The position numbers and the translations under genes were made by a program. The notes beneath the pieces were generated by a model. It ran no database searches and had not been told where the DNA came from. It saw only the letters and a list, made by a program, of their open reading frames with translations. From JAIPFM01 sp964494325 (GTDB lineage: Bacteria; Planctomycetota; Phycisphaerae; Sedimentisphaerales; Anaerobacaceae): DNA of 64,000 nucleotides. The DNA is taken from NCBI GenBank assembly GCA_964494325.1, contig CAZBTJ010000008.1, positions 1 to 64,000 of the forward strand, written 5' to 3'. Shown here in pieces: positions 63,985-64,000 of the stretch; position 1 is the stretch's first letter; each line of letters starts with the position of its first letter.

Positions 63985-64000
63985 AACGGGTCCAATTCCG

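Overview
The window looks like a chromosomal segment of a planctomycete-type bacterium, most likely of the Phycisphaerae. This is inferred from gene content, not from a search. The clues are large prepilin-like proteins with an H-x10-D C-terminal motif, a WaaP-like kinase with an HGDL loop, a polytopic NDDF-containing membrane protein, and a eukaryote-like fused HisH-HisF. Base composition looks close to balanced. No tRNA, rRNA or CRISPR array was seen; one RNA gene, rnpB, is present.

Layout. 1-1744: two near-identical prepilin-like genes on the minus strand, the first cut by the window edge. 2189-14204: housekeeping genes, comprising a UDP-sugar pyrophosphorylase, a YacL-type PIN/TRAM membrane protein, dnaA with DnaA-box-like sites upstream, acylphosphatase, a membrane protein, a GAF-SpoIIE phosphatase overlapping cmk, then ispH and a six-domain ribosomal protein S1. 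14396-18064: a cupin, the HisHF fusion and a secreted VWA protein, separated by palindromic repeats. 18338-24880: a TetR-OMF-MFP-RND efflux operon with a palindromic operator candidate. 25085-26912: an orphan histidine kinase and a beta-carbonic anhydrase.

26909-34871 is a tightly coupled seven-gene operon: an HTH-EIIA regulator followed by six subunits related to complex I and group 4 hydrogenases. The large subunit lacks the NiFe cysteine ligands, so this resembles an energy-converting-hydrogenase-related (Ehr) complex whose electron-transfer partner and pumped ion are unknown. 35080-35457 is rnpB inside a long inverted repeat, followed by a large N6-adenine methylase and a short, possibly truncated partner gene. 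39636-45140 is a giant single-chain GH13 amylase-like plus GT5 glycogen-synthase-like fusion. A Pif1-like helicase with an HRDC domain, a 168-bp palindrome and an unrecognised 528-residue protein follow.

49697-58097 carries the three-gene pnt transhydrogenase, a sugar/lipid kinase, an iron-sulfur flavoprotein-like reductase, rpmA, obg, coaX and a shortened MnmE-like GTPase lacking the usual C-terminal Cys motif. The right end (58575-63984) is a complete Wadjet/MksBEFG-type JetABCD operon. Its last gene abuts, tail to tail, a membrane-protein gene that appears cut off after about 82 residues, which suggests the defence operon was inserted into that gene.

The points most worth following up are the cysteine-less Ehr complex with its EIIA regulator and overlapping carbonic anhydrase gene, the GH13-GT5 megaenzyme, the Wadjet insertion junction, rnpB within an inverted repeat, the truncated MnmE and several families of intergenic palindromes.
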